From Flavobacterium succinicans (GTDB lineage Bacteria > Bacteroidota > Bacteroidia > Flavobacteriales > Flavobacteriaceae), in assembly GCF_001662485.1 (NCBI RefSeq), contig NZ_JMTM01000070.1, positions 1 to 64,000 on the forward strand: a stretch of 64,000 nucleotides of DNA, read 5' to 3'. The notes beneath the pieces are model-generated. The model searched no databases and was not told the DNA's origin. It was given only the letters and a program-made list of their open reading frames with translations. The position numbers and the translations under genes were made by a program. Within the stretch, counting starts at the first letter, position 1. Every line of letters starts with the position of its first letter. Positions 57,141-64,000 of the stretch are shown one piece after another.

Positions 57141-57148
57141 TATATTTG
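57141..57148 (+). promoter_or_regulatory. Candidate -7 element for gcvH
   Basis: TATATTTG matches TAnnTTTG, 34 bases before the gcvH start. TGTG at 57117-57120, twenty bases upstream, is a one-mismatch -33 candidate. Confidence 0.45.
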
Positions 57149-57182
57149 CTTTTTATTATCAATAACACAACATTTATATATT

Positions 57183-57563
57183 ATGAGCGTACCATCAAAT
57201 TTAAAGTACACCAAAGATCACGAGTGGATTAGTATCGAAGGCGATATTGCAACGGTAGGAATTACTCATTTTGCACAAAAAGAGTTAGGAGACATTGTTT
57301 ATGTAGAAGTAGAAACTTTAGACCAAACTTTAGATAAAGATGCCGTTTTTGGAACTGTTGAAGCAGTAAAAACAGTGTCTGATTTATTTTTACCACTTAC
57401 TGGTGAAATCATTGCTTTTAATGATGATTTAGAAAGTGCTCCAGAAACAGTAAATTCTGATCCGTACGGAGCAGGTTGGATGATTAAAGTGAAAATTGCT
57501 AATCCAGCTGAAATTGAAGAATTACTTTCTGATGCTGCATACAAAGAATTAATAGGTGCCTAA
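57183..57563 (+). CDS. gcvH: Glycine cleavage system H protein
   Basis: Lipoyl carrier protein of the glycine cleavage system, 126 residues, the usual length. It shuttles the aminomethyl group between the P and T proteins. The lipoylation motif is seen as [16 protein letters not shown] with the modified Lys in EAVKTVSD. The N-terminus (YTKDHEWI) and C-terminus ([11 protein letters not shown]) are standard. No other gcv gene is near. The last eight bases overlap the GTG start of the VanZ-like gene. Confidence 0.97.
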   Translation: MSVPSNLKYTKDHEWISIEGDIATVGITHFAQKELGDIVYVEVETLDQTLDKDAVFGTVEAVKTVSDLFLPLTGEIIAFNDDLESAPETVNSDPYGAGWMIKVKIANPAEIEELLSDAAYKELIGA

Positions 57564-57939
57564 AAATTTATTTTTTTTTGTTGCACTAGCATGGACGTCT
57601 TTGATGCTTTATGTATGTTTAATGAAGTCATCTGATGTTCCTTCCATCAAAATAGTTGGAATTGACAAAATAGTACACATTCTATTGCATTTATTCTTCA
57701 CTTTTTTATGGGGAATCACTTTGGTTAAAAGTGGCAGATGGAGTAGTTTTTCAAAAGTGATGTGTTTTTCATTTTTGCTTTCTCTTGTCTTCGGATTGTT
57801 AATCGAATTCATTCAAGGCTATTTTACTACTTCACGAAGTGCAGATATTACAGATGTTTTGGCTAATATATTTGGCTCACTATTTGCAATTGCTCTTTTG
57901 TATCAATTTAAAGACAAAAAAGAAACACAACAAAAATAG
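57556..57939 (+). CDS. VanZ-like family membrane protein
   Basis: Small membrane protein of 127 residues with four hydrophobic helices and the VanZ-type core: [18 protein letters not shown], then [20 protein letters not shown]. The acidic residue in helix 3 and the S-R-x-x-D segment are conserved in the family. Its role is not defined; VanZ itself gives low-level teicoplanin resistance, but most relatives have unknown envelope-related roles. The start is GTG at 57556 within the end of gcvH. A terminator follows five bases after the stop. Confidence 0.85.
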   Translation: MPKNLFFFVALAWTSLMLYVCLMKSSDVPSIKIVGIDKIVHILLHLFFTFLWGITLVKSGRWSSFSKVMCFSFLLSLVFGLLIEFIQGYFTTSRSADITDVLANIFGSLFAIALLYQFKDKKETQQK

Positions 57940-57943
57940 AGAT

Positions 57944-57977
57944 AAGAATCCCATATCGATGGGATTCTTTTTTTTTT
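57944..57977 (+). terminator. Terminator after the VanZ-like gene
   Basis: Perfect 11-bp stem AAGAATCCCAT / ATGGGATTCTT (57944-57954 and 57959-57969) with loop ATCG and a run of ten T to 57977. Two short direct repeats of a T-rich GGGTTATAT unit follow at 57978-58010. Confidence 0.92.
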
Positions 57978-58069
57978 GGGTTATATTTTTTTTTGGGGTT
58001 ATATTTTTTTGTTTGTTGATAAGTAAAGATAAAAAGAGAACGCTACGCCAGTGTTTTCAATTAATAATG

Positions 58070-58077
58070 TATTTTTG
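58070..58077 (+). promoter_or_regulatory. Candidate -7 element for deoC-remB
   Basis: TATTTTTG matches TAnnTTTG, 35 bases before the deoC start codon. No clear -33 element is seen. Confidence 0.4.
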
Positions 58078-58112
58078 TACGACTTATTTATCAATTTCAA
58101 TTCCTTATTAAA

Positions 58113-58856
58113 ATGGATGTTAGAGCCTATCTTGATTCTACCTATTTAAAAACCAATCTACAAGCTAATTTATCTGAAGCAGAAAATGTTTTGGTTGCGC
58201 AATCCTTTATTGAAGAGGCTATTCGAGAGCATTTCAAACTGATTATGATTCGTCCTGATCGAGTGATTTTGGCTAAAAAAATGATTCAAGATGCTCACTC
58301 TAACCTATTGGTAGGAACGGTTATTGATTTTCCCAATGGGCAATCTGATTTGGCAACTAAATTGGCCGAAGCTCAACAAGCCATAACTGATGGAGCAGAT
58401 GATTTGGATTTTGTTTGTAATTATGAGGCGTTTAAAAAAGGCGAAATTGCTTTAGTTAAAGAAGAAATTTTGAAAGGGACACAATTGGGATTGACCCATA
58501 AAAAAGTAGTAAAATGGATTATTGAGGTTGCAGCTTTGAATAATGGTCAGATTATGCAACTTTCTGCTTTAATCAAAAATGTAGTCATACAAAACTTTAA
58601 AGAGGAGCAATATGCTGCTGTTTTTGTAAAATCTTCTACTGGATTTTATGTAACGCCCAACAATGAGCCTAATGGAGCGACAGTTGATACTATAAAAATT
58701 ATGCTCGAAAATGCCTCTCCATTACCTGTAAAAGCTGCTGGTGGTGTTCGTAATTATATAGATGCTCTTGAAATGATTCAGCTAGGTGTTCAGCGAATTG
58801 GTACTTCGGGGGCAAAAGCCATTGTGGATGGTGTAAATACTCAAAATGGATATTAA
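58113..58856 (+). CDS. deoC: Deoxyribose-phosphate aldolase
   Basis: Class I aldolase that splits 2-deoxyribose 5-phosphate into glyceraldehyde 3-phosphate and acetaldehyde in deoxynucleoside breakdown, 247 residues. The Schiff-base lysine lies in FVKSSTGF, and the second active lysine region is LPVKAAGGVRNY. GTVIDFPNGQSDLATK near residue 70 is typical. remB starts 14 bases downstream, so both may share a transcript from the promoter element at 58070. No link between the two functions is evident. Confidence 0.95.
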   Translation: MDVRAYLDSTYLKTNLQANLSEAENVLVAQSFIEEAIREHFKLIMIRPDRVILAKKMIQDAHSNLLVGTVIDFPNGQSDLATKLAEAQQAITDGADDLDFVCNYEAFKKGEIALVKEEILKGTQLGLTHKKVVKWIIEVAALNNGQIMQLSALIKNVVIQNFKEEQYAAVFVKSSTGFYVTPNNEPNGATVDTIKIMLENASPLPVKAAGGVRNYIDALEMIQLGVQRIGTSGAKAIVDGVNTQNGY

Positions 58857-58870
58857 TTATTTGTAAAATT

Positions 58871-60976
58871 ATGTACAAACTTTACAGTGCGCTGTTCTTT
58901 TTTCTTGGATTAAACTGGTGTTGCAGCCAAAACCTGAATGTTTCGGCTTTTAATGAGGTGGAACGTTTTCCTGTTTTTGAAACTTGTCAAAATCTTGAGC
59001 CCAAACTTGTTGAAATATGTTTTTATAATCAAGTGCAAGATTTTGTGTTTGATAATTTCAAAGTGCCACAAAATGATGCTTTCAAAGGAAATATAAAAGT
59101 CCTTTTTGAAGTTACCGCAGAGGGAAAATTTAAAGTATTGTACGTTGATGCAGTATCCGAATCGCTTAGTAACGAGGCTAAAAGAGTTTTTGCGAGTATG
59201 CCCAAAGTGAGTCCTGCCACGTATAACGGGAAGCCAACTTATTCTAAATATACTATTGCTATTGCCATTCCTTTAAAATCAAAAGAACAGTTTGAAGCGG
59301 AAGCACGAGCCAAAGCAGAGATTCTCAATGTTAAAAGTCCAAAACTAACAGAATTAGATAGTATTGTTTATAAAAAATACCGCAATCCAGAATACGAAAG
59401 TCATTTAAATGTGCCGTTTTCGCATAGTCTTTATGCGCAATTTGATGCCAAAATGAATCAAGTAGGAAGTAATAATCATACCGCTTCCAAGCCCTATACT
59501 TATGCCGAAGTAGCTAAGTATTATGATTTGAAAGCAGTAAATGAGCAGTTGAAAAAGAAAGCTTCTGGCTGGTGGGCTAGAAAATTATGGAATGAAAACA
59601 CCGTTGAGATCCAAGGAGAAGACTATTGGTTTTCCTTAAATCCTATTTTTGATTTACAATTAGGAAAAGCTTCACAAACCGAGAATTCCTATACATATGT
59701 GAATACTCGTGCGCTCAATTTTAGAGGAGGATTAGGAAAGCAATTGAATTTTACAACTACAGTTTTTGAAAGCCAAGGGCGTTTTGCAGATTATTATAAT
59801 CAATATTCAGAATCCATTAAACCTTCAGGTGGAAATCCAGCGATAATTCCTGGAATTGGTATTGCCAAAAGATTCAAAGATGATGGGTATGATTTTCCTT
59901 TGGCGGAGGCCAATATTACGTTTACACCAAATAAATTTATTGATTTGCAATTGGGATACGGAAGGAATTTTATTGGTGATGGGTATCGTTCTTTGTTAGA
60001 AAGTGATGGTGCAAGTCCTTATCCATATTTCAAAATCAACACTAATTTTTGGAAAATTAAATACACCAATACCTACATGTGGCTCAAGGATGTGCGTCCA
60101 GAAGTGACTGTAGATCGAACGTATGCTACCAAATTCATGGCGAATCATTACCTTAGTTGGAATGTTTCGAATCGTTTGAATTTAGGTTTTTTTGAATCAG
60201 TTGTTTGGACAAAAGACAATAACCGAGGCTTTGATATGAGCTTTGTGAATCCTATTATATTTTACCGTGCTGTAGAGTTTGGATCGTCATCTAGAAGCGG
60301 AAATGCTTTGTTGGGATTAACTTTTAAATACAAGTGGGATGCATCTTTTAATGCTTACGGACAGTTTTTGCTAGATGAGTTCTCGTTGGGAGATGTAAAA
60401 GGAGGAGATAATAGTTGGAAAAATAAATTTGGATATCAACTAGGGGTGAAGTATTACAATGCTTTCAAAGTGAATAATCTTTTATTGCAGTTAGAATACA
60501 ATCACGTGCGTCCTTATGTGTATTCGCACAGTAATCCTATTACGAATTATGCGCATAACAATCAAAGTTTGGGACATCAATGGGGAGGGAATTTTAATGA
60601 ATTAATTGCAATTGCTCGTTATCACAAAGGAAGACTTTTTGCTGATGCTAAAGTAACCTTTGGGACTCGAGGTCTTGATTTTAATACTACTGAAGATAGT
60701 TTTAATTACGGGGGTAATATTTACAAAGACTACGATGATAAACGCCCTTTTGATACCGGTGTAAAAGTAGGGCAAGGGAATAAAACCAAAGTATTTATAG
60801 CAGACATTCAAGGCGGGTATTTGGTCAATCCAGCTACTAATTTGAAACTTTTTGCTAGTTATATCTATAGAAACTTCGATCCTTCTCAAAATACCATTGC
60901 TACTTTTACCCAAAGTACTAATTGGTTTACCGTAGGAGTAAGATCCGATATTTTTAATTTCTATTTTGATTATTAG
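58871..60976 (+). CDS. remB: Gliding motility protein RemB
   Basis: Outer membrane-associated protein of 701 residues with a signal peptide. It matches RemB, a protein linked to Flavobacterium gliding, by design and by position shortly after sprA, gcvH and deoC as recalled from F. johnsoniae. Residues about 60-135 look like a TonB C-terminal-type domain (DAFKGNIKVLFEVTAEGKF, AKRVFASMPKVSPATYNGKP). From about residue 240 the protein is a beta-barrel-like region with many aromatic strands, ending in FTVGVRSDIFNFYFDY. How it contributes to gliding is not well defined. It is not itself a repeat adhesin. Confidence 0.85.
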   Translation: MYKLYSALFFFLGLNWCCSQNLNVSAFNEVERFPVFETCQNLEPKLVEICFYNQVQDFVFDNFKVPQNDAFKGNIKVLFEVTAEGKFKVLYVDAVSESLSNEAKRVFASMPKVSPATYNGKPTYSKYTIAIAIPLKSKEQFEAEARAKAEILNVKSPKLTELDSIVYKKYRNPEYESHLNVPFSHSLYAQFDAKMNQVGSNNHTASKPYTYAEVAKYYDLKAVNEQLKKKASGWWARKLWNENTVEIQGEDYWFSLNPIFDLQLGKASQTENSYTYVNTRALNFRGGLGKQLNFTTTVFESQGRFADYYNQYSESIKPSGGNPAIIPGIGIAKRFKDDGYDFPLAEANITFTPNKFIDLQLGYGRNFIGDGYRSLLESDGASPYPYFKINTNFWKIKYTNTYMWLKDVRPEVTVDRTYATKFMANHYLSWNVSNRLNLGFFESVVWTKDNNRGFDMSFVNPIIFYRAVEFGSSSRSGNALLGLTFKYKWDASFNAYGQFLLDEFSLGDVKGGDNSWKNKFGYQLGVKYYNAFKVNNLLLQLEYNHVRPYVYSHSNPITNYAHNNQSLGHQWGGNFNELIAIARYHKGRLFADAKVTFGTRGLDFNTTEDSFNYGGNIYKDYDDKRPFDTGVKVGQGNKTKVFIADIQGGYLVNPATNLKLFASYIYRNFDPSQNTIATFTQSTNWFTVGVRSDIFNFYFDY

Positions 60977-61015
60977 TAGGTCTATTTTAATAGCAACTTT
61001 TTTTATGACTTGTTT

Positions 61016-61047
61016 TTTGTCAAATCCCTTTTGATAACCTACTTTTG
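61016..61047 (+). promoter_or_regulatory. Promoter of the ctaB-cox subunit III/IV operon
   Basis: TTTG at 61016-61019, a spacer of 20 bases, then TACTTTTG at 61040-61047. This is a full match to the Bacteroidota -33/-7 promoter (TTTG, about 19-20 bases, TAnnTTTG). It is the best promoter in the window. The start codon follows 38 bases later. Confidence 0.6.
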
Positions 61048-61085
61048 CAAAAGTTTTTATAAAAGTAACACTAGTTTTAATCGTT

Positions 61086-61979
61086 TTGACAAATACAGTT
61101 TCCCTCAAATCCATTTATTTAGATTTTAAAGCCATCACTAAAGCTGGACTTGCCATTAGTGTTGTTTTTTCATCCATTGCTGGTTTTGTTTTGGGAGTTG
61201 ATCATTTCGAAACAAGTACTTGGTGGATATTGCTAAAATTAGCTATAGGTGGGTATTGCATGGTTGGTGCTTCTAATGCTTACAATCAGGTTATTGAAAA
61301 GGATTTAGATGCTTTAATGGATCGAACTAAGGATCGTCCAGTCGCTTCGGGAAGAATGCAGTCAAGAGTAGCTCTAGTTGTGGCAACATTGTTAACTATT
61401 TTGGGATTGGCATTGTTGTATAGTATAAATCCAAAGTCAGCCATGTTTGGTGCAATCTCGATTTTTTTATACACAAGTGTTTATACACCTTTAAAGACAA
61501 TGACATCCTTGTCTGTTTTTGTTGGAGCATTCCCAGGAGCAATTCCGTTCATGTTAGGATGGGTAGCAGCTACTGGTGAATTTGGCATTGAAGCAGGTAC
61601 CTTGTTTTTGATTCAGTTTTTTTGGCAATTTCCTCATTTTTGGGCTATAGGTTGGTTCTTATATGAAGATTATGAAAAGGCAGGTTTTTTTATGTTGCCT
61701 ACAGGAAAAAAAGATAATGGAACGGCTTTACAGATTATATTATACACGGTTTGGTTAATAATTGCGTCGCTTTTGCCAATGTTTGGTTATACGGGTTCCT
61801 TGTTTTTAACGCCTGTTGCGGCAATTTTAGTGTTTTTGTTGGGATTATGGATGTTGTTTTATGCGGTAAAAGTATATCAATTAAGAACATCTAAGTCCGC
61901 TAGAACCTTAATGTTGGTAAGTGTTTCGTATATCACCTTGTTACAATTAATATATATAGTAGATAAATTTTTAAGATAG
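61086..61979 (+). CDS. ctaB: Protoheme IX farnesyltransferase (heme O synthase)
   Basis: UbiA-superfamily prenyltransferase of 297 residues that converts heme b to heme o, the step before heme a for aa3 oxidases. It has about eight membrane helices. The two Asp-rich motifs are seen: NAYNQVIEKDLDALMDRT with the conserved DRT, and the second loop YTPLKTMT with a downstream YEDYEKAG segment. No ATG lies near the expected N-terminus, so the start is TTG at 61086. The oxidase subunit III gene follows one base after the stop. A perfect promoter lies upstream. Confidence 0.94.
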   Translation: MTNTVSLKSIYLDFKAITKAGLAISVVFSSIAGFVLGVDHFETSTWWILLKLAIGGYCMVGASNAYNQVIEKDLDALMDRTKDRPVASGRMQSRVALVVATLLTILGLALLYSINPKSAMFGAISIFLYTSVYTPLKTMTSLSVFVGAFPGAIPFMLGWVAATGEFGIEAGTLFLIQFFWQFPHFWAIGWFLYEDYEKAGFFMLPTGKKDNGTALQIILYTVWLIIASLLPMFGYTGSLFLTPVAAILVFLLGLWMLFYAVKVYQLRTSKSARTLMLVSVSYITLLQLIYIVDKFLR

Positions 61980-61980
61980 T

Positions 61981-62568
61981 ATGGATATGACAATGACTAA
62001 AGACGAGCATCAATCCAGAACGGCAAGATCCTATAAGTTGATTTTGTTGTTTGCTATGGTAAGTATGACCATGATGTTTGCAGGGCTAACTAGTGCTTTT
62101 GTAGTTAGTAAATCTAGAGTAGATTGGTTGAAAGATTTTCAATTGCCTTCGGCTTTTTTACTTAGTACTTTTGCCATTTTGGTGAGTAGTATTACCTTTC
62201 ATTTGGCTAAAAAAGCCATTCAACGTGACAATCATAAAGCCACTACACAATGGTTGTTGATTACTTTAGCTTTAGGGATTTCATTTGTAGTATTGCAGTT
62301 TGTTGGTTTTGGTCAAATTGTGGCCCAAGGTTATTTTTTTACAGGACCTGCTAGTTCTATTACTACTACATTCCTTTATATTGTAACCGTTATGCACTTG
62401 TTGCACTTGGCTGGAGGCTTGATTTCTTTACTAATTATTATTTATAATCATTTTAAACAAAAATACAACGCAACTCAATCTCTTGGAATTGAACTTGGTG
62501 TAATGTATTGGCATTTTCTTGATTTATTGTGGGTTTATTTATTTTTGTTTTTATATTTCTTTAAATAA
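61981..62568 (+). CDS. Heme-copper oxidase subunit III family protein (short)
   Basis: Subunit III-like membrane protein of 195 residues with five helices. It ends with the family pattern of a C-terminal helix containing YWHFLDLLWVYLF. It begins one base after ctaB. A second, longer subunit III gene follows 42 bases later. Flavobacteria commonly have two such genes in a row, both presumably parts of the aa3 oxidase encoded at 8312-11291. Which one occupies the subunit III position is not known. Confidence 0.9.
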   Translation: MDMTMTKDEHQSRTARSYKLILLFAMVSMTMMFAGLTSAFVVSKSRVDWLKDFQLPSAFLLSTFAILVSSITFHLAKKAIQRDNHKATTQWLLITLALGISFVVLQFVGFGQIVAQGYFFTGPASSITTTFLYIVTVMHLLHLAGGLISLLIIIYNHFKQKYNATQSLGIELGVMYWHFLDLLWVYLFLFLYFFK

Positions 62569-62610
62569 GAAAAAAATGTAAATTTGGGAACTTTTTAACG
62601 AATTAATTTT

Positions 62611-63588
62611 ATGGGAGCGACAGTTACTACTGCAAACAACGACGAAAAGACATGGGGTGGCGGAAATGAGCCAATGGGAGCGAGTTATGGTAAATTAATG
62701 ATGTGGTTTTTTATCGTATCAGATGCCTTGACTTTCTCAGGTTTTCTTGCAGCTTATGGATTTTCTAGATTTAAATTTATTGAAACTTGGCCTTTAGCCG
62801 ACGAAGTGTTTACTCACTTTCCATTTTTACATGGAGTATCAGCTCCTATGTATTATGTAGCCTTAATGACTTTTATCTTAATTTTCTCATCTGTAACAAT
62901 GGTATTAGCTGTTGATGCAGGTCATCAAATGAAGAAAGATAAAGTGGCAATCTACATGTTCTTGACTATCATCGGAGGTTTAATATTTGTTGGTTCTCAA
63001 GCATGGGAGTGGAAAAACTTCATCAAAGGGGAGTATGGTGCGGTAGAAACTACAGGTGGAAGTTTACTTCAATTTGTAGACAAAGACGGTAAGCGTGTTG
63101 CTTTAGCAGACTTTGCAAAAACATTGCCTGAAGAACGTGAACAGTTGACTCGTAGCAAAGCCAAATGGTTTATGAGTGAGCCAGCGTTGCCTTCTTATTC
63201 TGTTGCTGAAATACAAGCGGGTTTCAAAGCCAACCCTGATATATTGGTTAGAACAGAAACAATTACAAAAGACAAAAAGAAATTAGTGCTTTCAAGAGCA
63301 GAGTCTGAGGCTAGATTAGCGGATGCAAAATTGGTTATTGAAGGTGCTAACTTAACACATAACGAATACGGAAGTAAATTATTTGCGGACTTCTTTTTCT
63401 TTATCACAGGATTTCACGGTTTTCACGTGTTTTCTGGAGTTGTGATTAACATCATTATCTTTTTTAATGTTTTGTTGGGGACTTACGAAAAACGTAAAAG
63501 CTACGAAATGGTGGAGAAAGTTGGTCTATATTGGCACTTTGTAGATTTGGTTTGGGTATTTGTATTTACCGTATTTTATCTTGTTTAA
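62611..63588 (+). CDS. Cytochrome c oxidase subunit III with soluble insert
   Basis: Oxidase subunit III of 325 residues. The helices are typical: MWFFIVSDALTFSGFLAAYG near residue 31, and GFHGFHVFSGVVINI and LYWHFVDLVWVFVF near the C-terminus. Between helices 3 and 4 lies a polar insert of about 115 residues (138-253), rich in Lys, Glu and Asp, which is absent from most subunits III. It probably forms a soluble domain on one side of the membrane. Subunit IV follows 20 bases downstream. Confidence 0.92.
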   Translation: MGATVTTANNDEKTWGGGNEPMGASYGKLMMWFFIVSDALTFSGFLAAYGFSRFKFIETWPLADEVFTHFPFLHGVSAPMYYVALMTFILIFSSVTMVLAVDAGHQMKKDKVAIYMFLTIIGGLIFVGSQAWEWKNFIKGEYGAVETTGGSLLQFVDKDGKRVALADFAKTLPEEREQLTRSKAKWFMSEPALPSYSVAEIQAGFKANPDILVRTETITKDKKKLVLSRAESEARLADAKLVIEGANLTHNEYGSKLFADFFFFITGFHGFHVFSGVVINIIIFFNVLLGTYEKRKSYEMVEKVGLYWHFVDLVWVFVFTVFYLV

Positions 63589-63608
63589 TTTTAAAGGAAC
63601 TTATTATT

Positions 63609-63959
63609 ATGTCACACGAACACGTTTCTAACACAAAAAGAATTTGGTTTGTTTTTGGTTTGCTTTCAGTGGTAACTACAGTTGAAGTTATTTTAGGTAT
63701 TATCAAACCTGAAGCTTTACATTTTACTAATTTTCTTGGAATGAACTTGCTAAATTGGATATTCTACATATTGACAATTTTCAAAGCTTATTATATAGTT
63801 TGGGCTTTTATGCACATGGAAGGTGAAAAAAAATCTTTGCAAAGTGCTGTAGTTGCTCCGCTAATATTTTTAATTTTATATTTACTTTTTATTCTATTAA
63901 CTGAAGGTGATTATGTATTCGGGGTTTTTAAGAATTCTGTTATTAAATGGAATTTTTAA
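63609..63959 (+). CDS. Cytochrome c oxidase subunit IV (prokaryotic)
   Basis: Small oxidase subunit of 116 residues with three hydrophobic helices. The family pattern AYYIVWAFMHMEGEKK in helix 2 marks it as bacterial subunit IV. It helps assembly or stability of the aa3 oxidase in related systems. The frame is open from 63531 inside the previous gene, but the ATG at 63609 gives a standard N-terminus (MSHEHVSNTKRI). A hairpin terminator follows. Confidence 0.9.
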   Translation: MSHEHVSNTKRIWFVFGLLSVVTTVEVILGIIKPEALHFTNFLGMNLLNWIFYILTIFKAYYIVWAFMHMEGEKKSLQSAVVAPLIFLILYLLFILLTEGDYVFGVFKNSVIKWNF

Positions 63960-63980
63960 CTAAATATTAATTCAGAAAAG

Positions 63981-64000
63981 AGCTCCGAAATATCGGAGCT
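63981..64000 (+). terminator. Terminator hairpin after oxidase subunit IV
   Basis: Perfect 8-bp stem AGCTCCGA / TCGGAGCT with an AATA loop, ending at the last base of the window. The T-run, if present, lies outside. Confidence 0.75.

Noticed and set aside
57978..58010. T-rich direct repeats as a regulatory element
   Set aside because: Only two short units of low complexity next to a terminator; most likely sequence drift.
57839..58111. Open frame of 90 codons after the VanZ-like gene
   Set aside because: It starts inside the VanZ-like gene in another frame and crosses a strong terminator and T-rich repeats.
60602..61114. Antisense frame of 170 codons at the end of remB
   Set aside because: It covers the remB C-terminus and the ctaB promoter and shows no protein features.
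1..64000. CRISPR arrays, insertion sequences, tRNA or rRNA genes
   Set aside because: No regular short repeats with spacers, no transposase-like product, and no recognisable tRNA or rRNA sequence were found.

Overview
The window reads as chromosome of a Flavobacterium-like member of the Bacteroidota. It is AT-rich and carries an alternative complex III operon, the gliding and type IX secretion gene sprA, remB, a SusC/SusD pair and several promoters with the Bacteroidota -7 element TAnnTTTG. No rRNA, tRNA, insertion sequence, phage gene or CRISPR array is visible.

Region 1 (1-11335) is a respiratory operon: actA (cut by the window start), actB, actC, actD, actE and actF, then cytochrome c oxidase subunits II and I, closed by a strong terminator. 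It couples menaquinol oxidation to an aa3-type oxidase. ruvB and queG follow (11365-13313).

Region 2 (about 13308-46890) is a carbohydrate-use island. The minus strand carries two paralogous LacI-family regulators, a cytoplasmic and an exported GH13 alpha-glucosidase-like enzyme, a fructokinase, a sugar porter and a GH32 beta-fructosidase lipoprotein. The plus strand carries an exported GH65 hydrolase, SusC, SusD, two large FG-GAP/ASPIC-UnbV lipoproteins, a vanadium-haloperoxidase/PAP2-type lipoprotein, a membrane-anchored protein of unknown function, an SLC45-like disaccharide transporter, a GH100-like hydrolase, a second PfkB kinase, another MFS transporter, a GH37 trehalase and a CBS protein. 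Three intergenic regions each hold a tandem pair of LacI-type operators 20-21 bp apart, which ties GH32/GH65, susCD and the SLC45 transporter into one regulon. The enzymes suggest sucrose, fructo-oligosaccharides, alpha-glucosides and trehalose as substrates, handled partly in the periplasm and partly in the cytoplasm.

Region 3 (46984-64000) is core genome again: malic enzyme, ruvA, sprA, gcvH, a VanZ-like gene, deoC, remB, then ctaB and oxidase subunits III and IV. The aa3 oxidase genes are therefore split between the two ends of the window, with the sugar island between them.

Points worth a second look are the SusCD - twin FG-GAP lipoprotein - PAP2/haloperoxidase cassette, the paired operators, two copies of a structured intergenic repeat, a foldback element with a UUCG hairpin, a fungal-type calcium-binding motif in the trehalase, a periodic His-rich insert in ActF, a soluble insert in oxidase subunit III, and a recurring 8-nt stop/start overlap.
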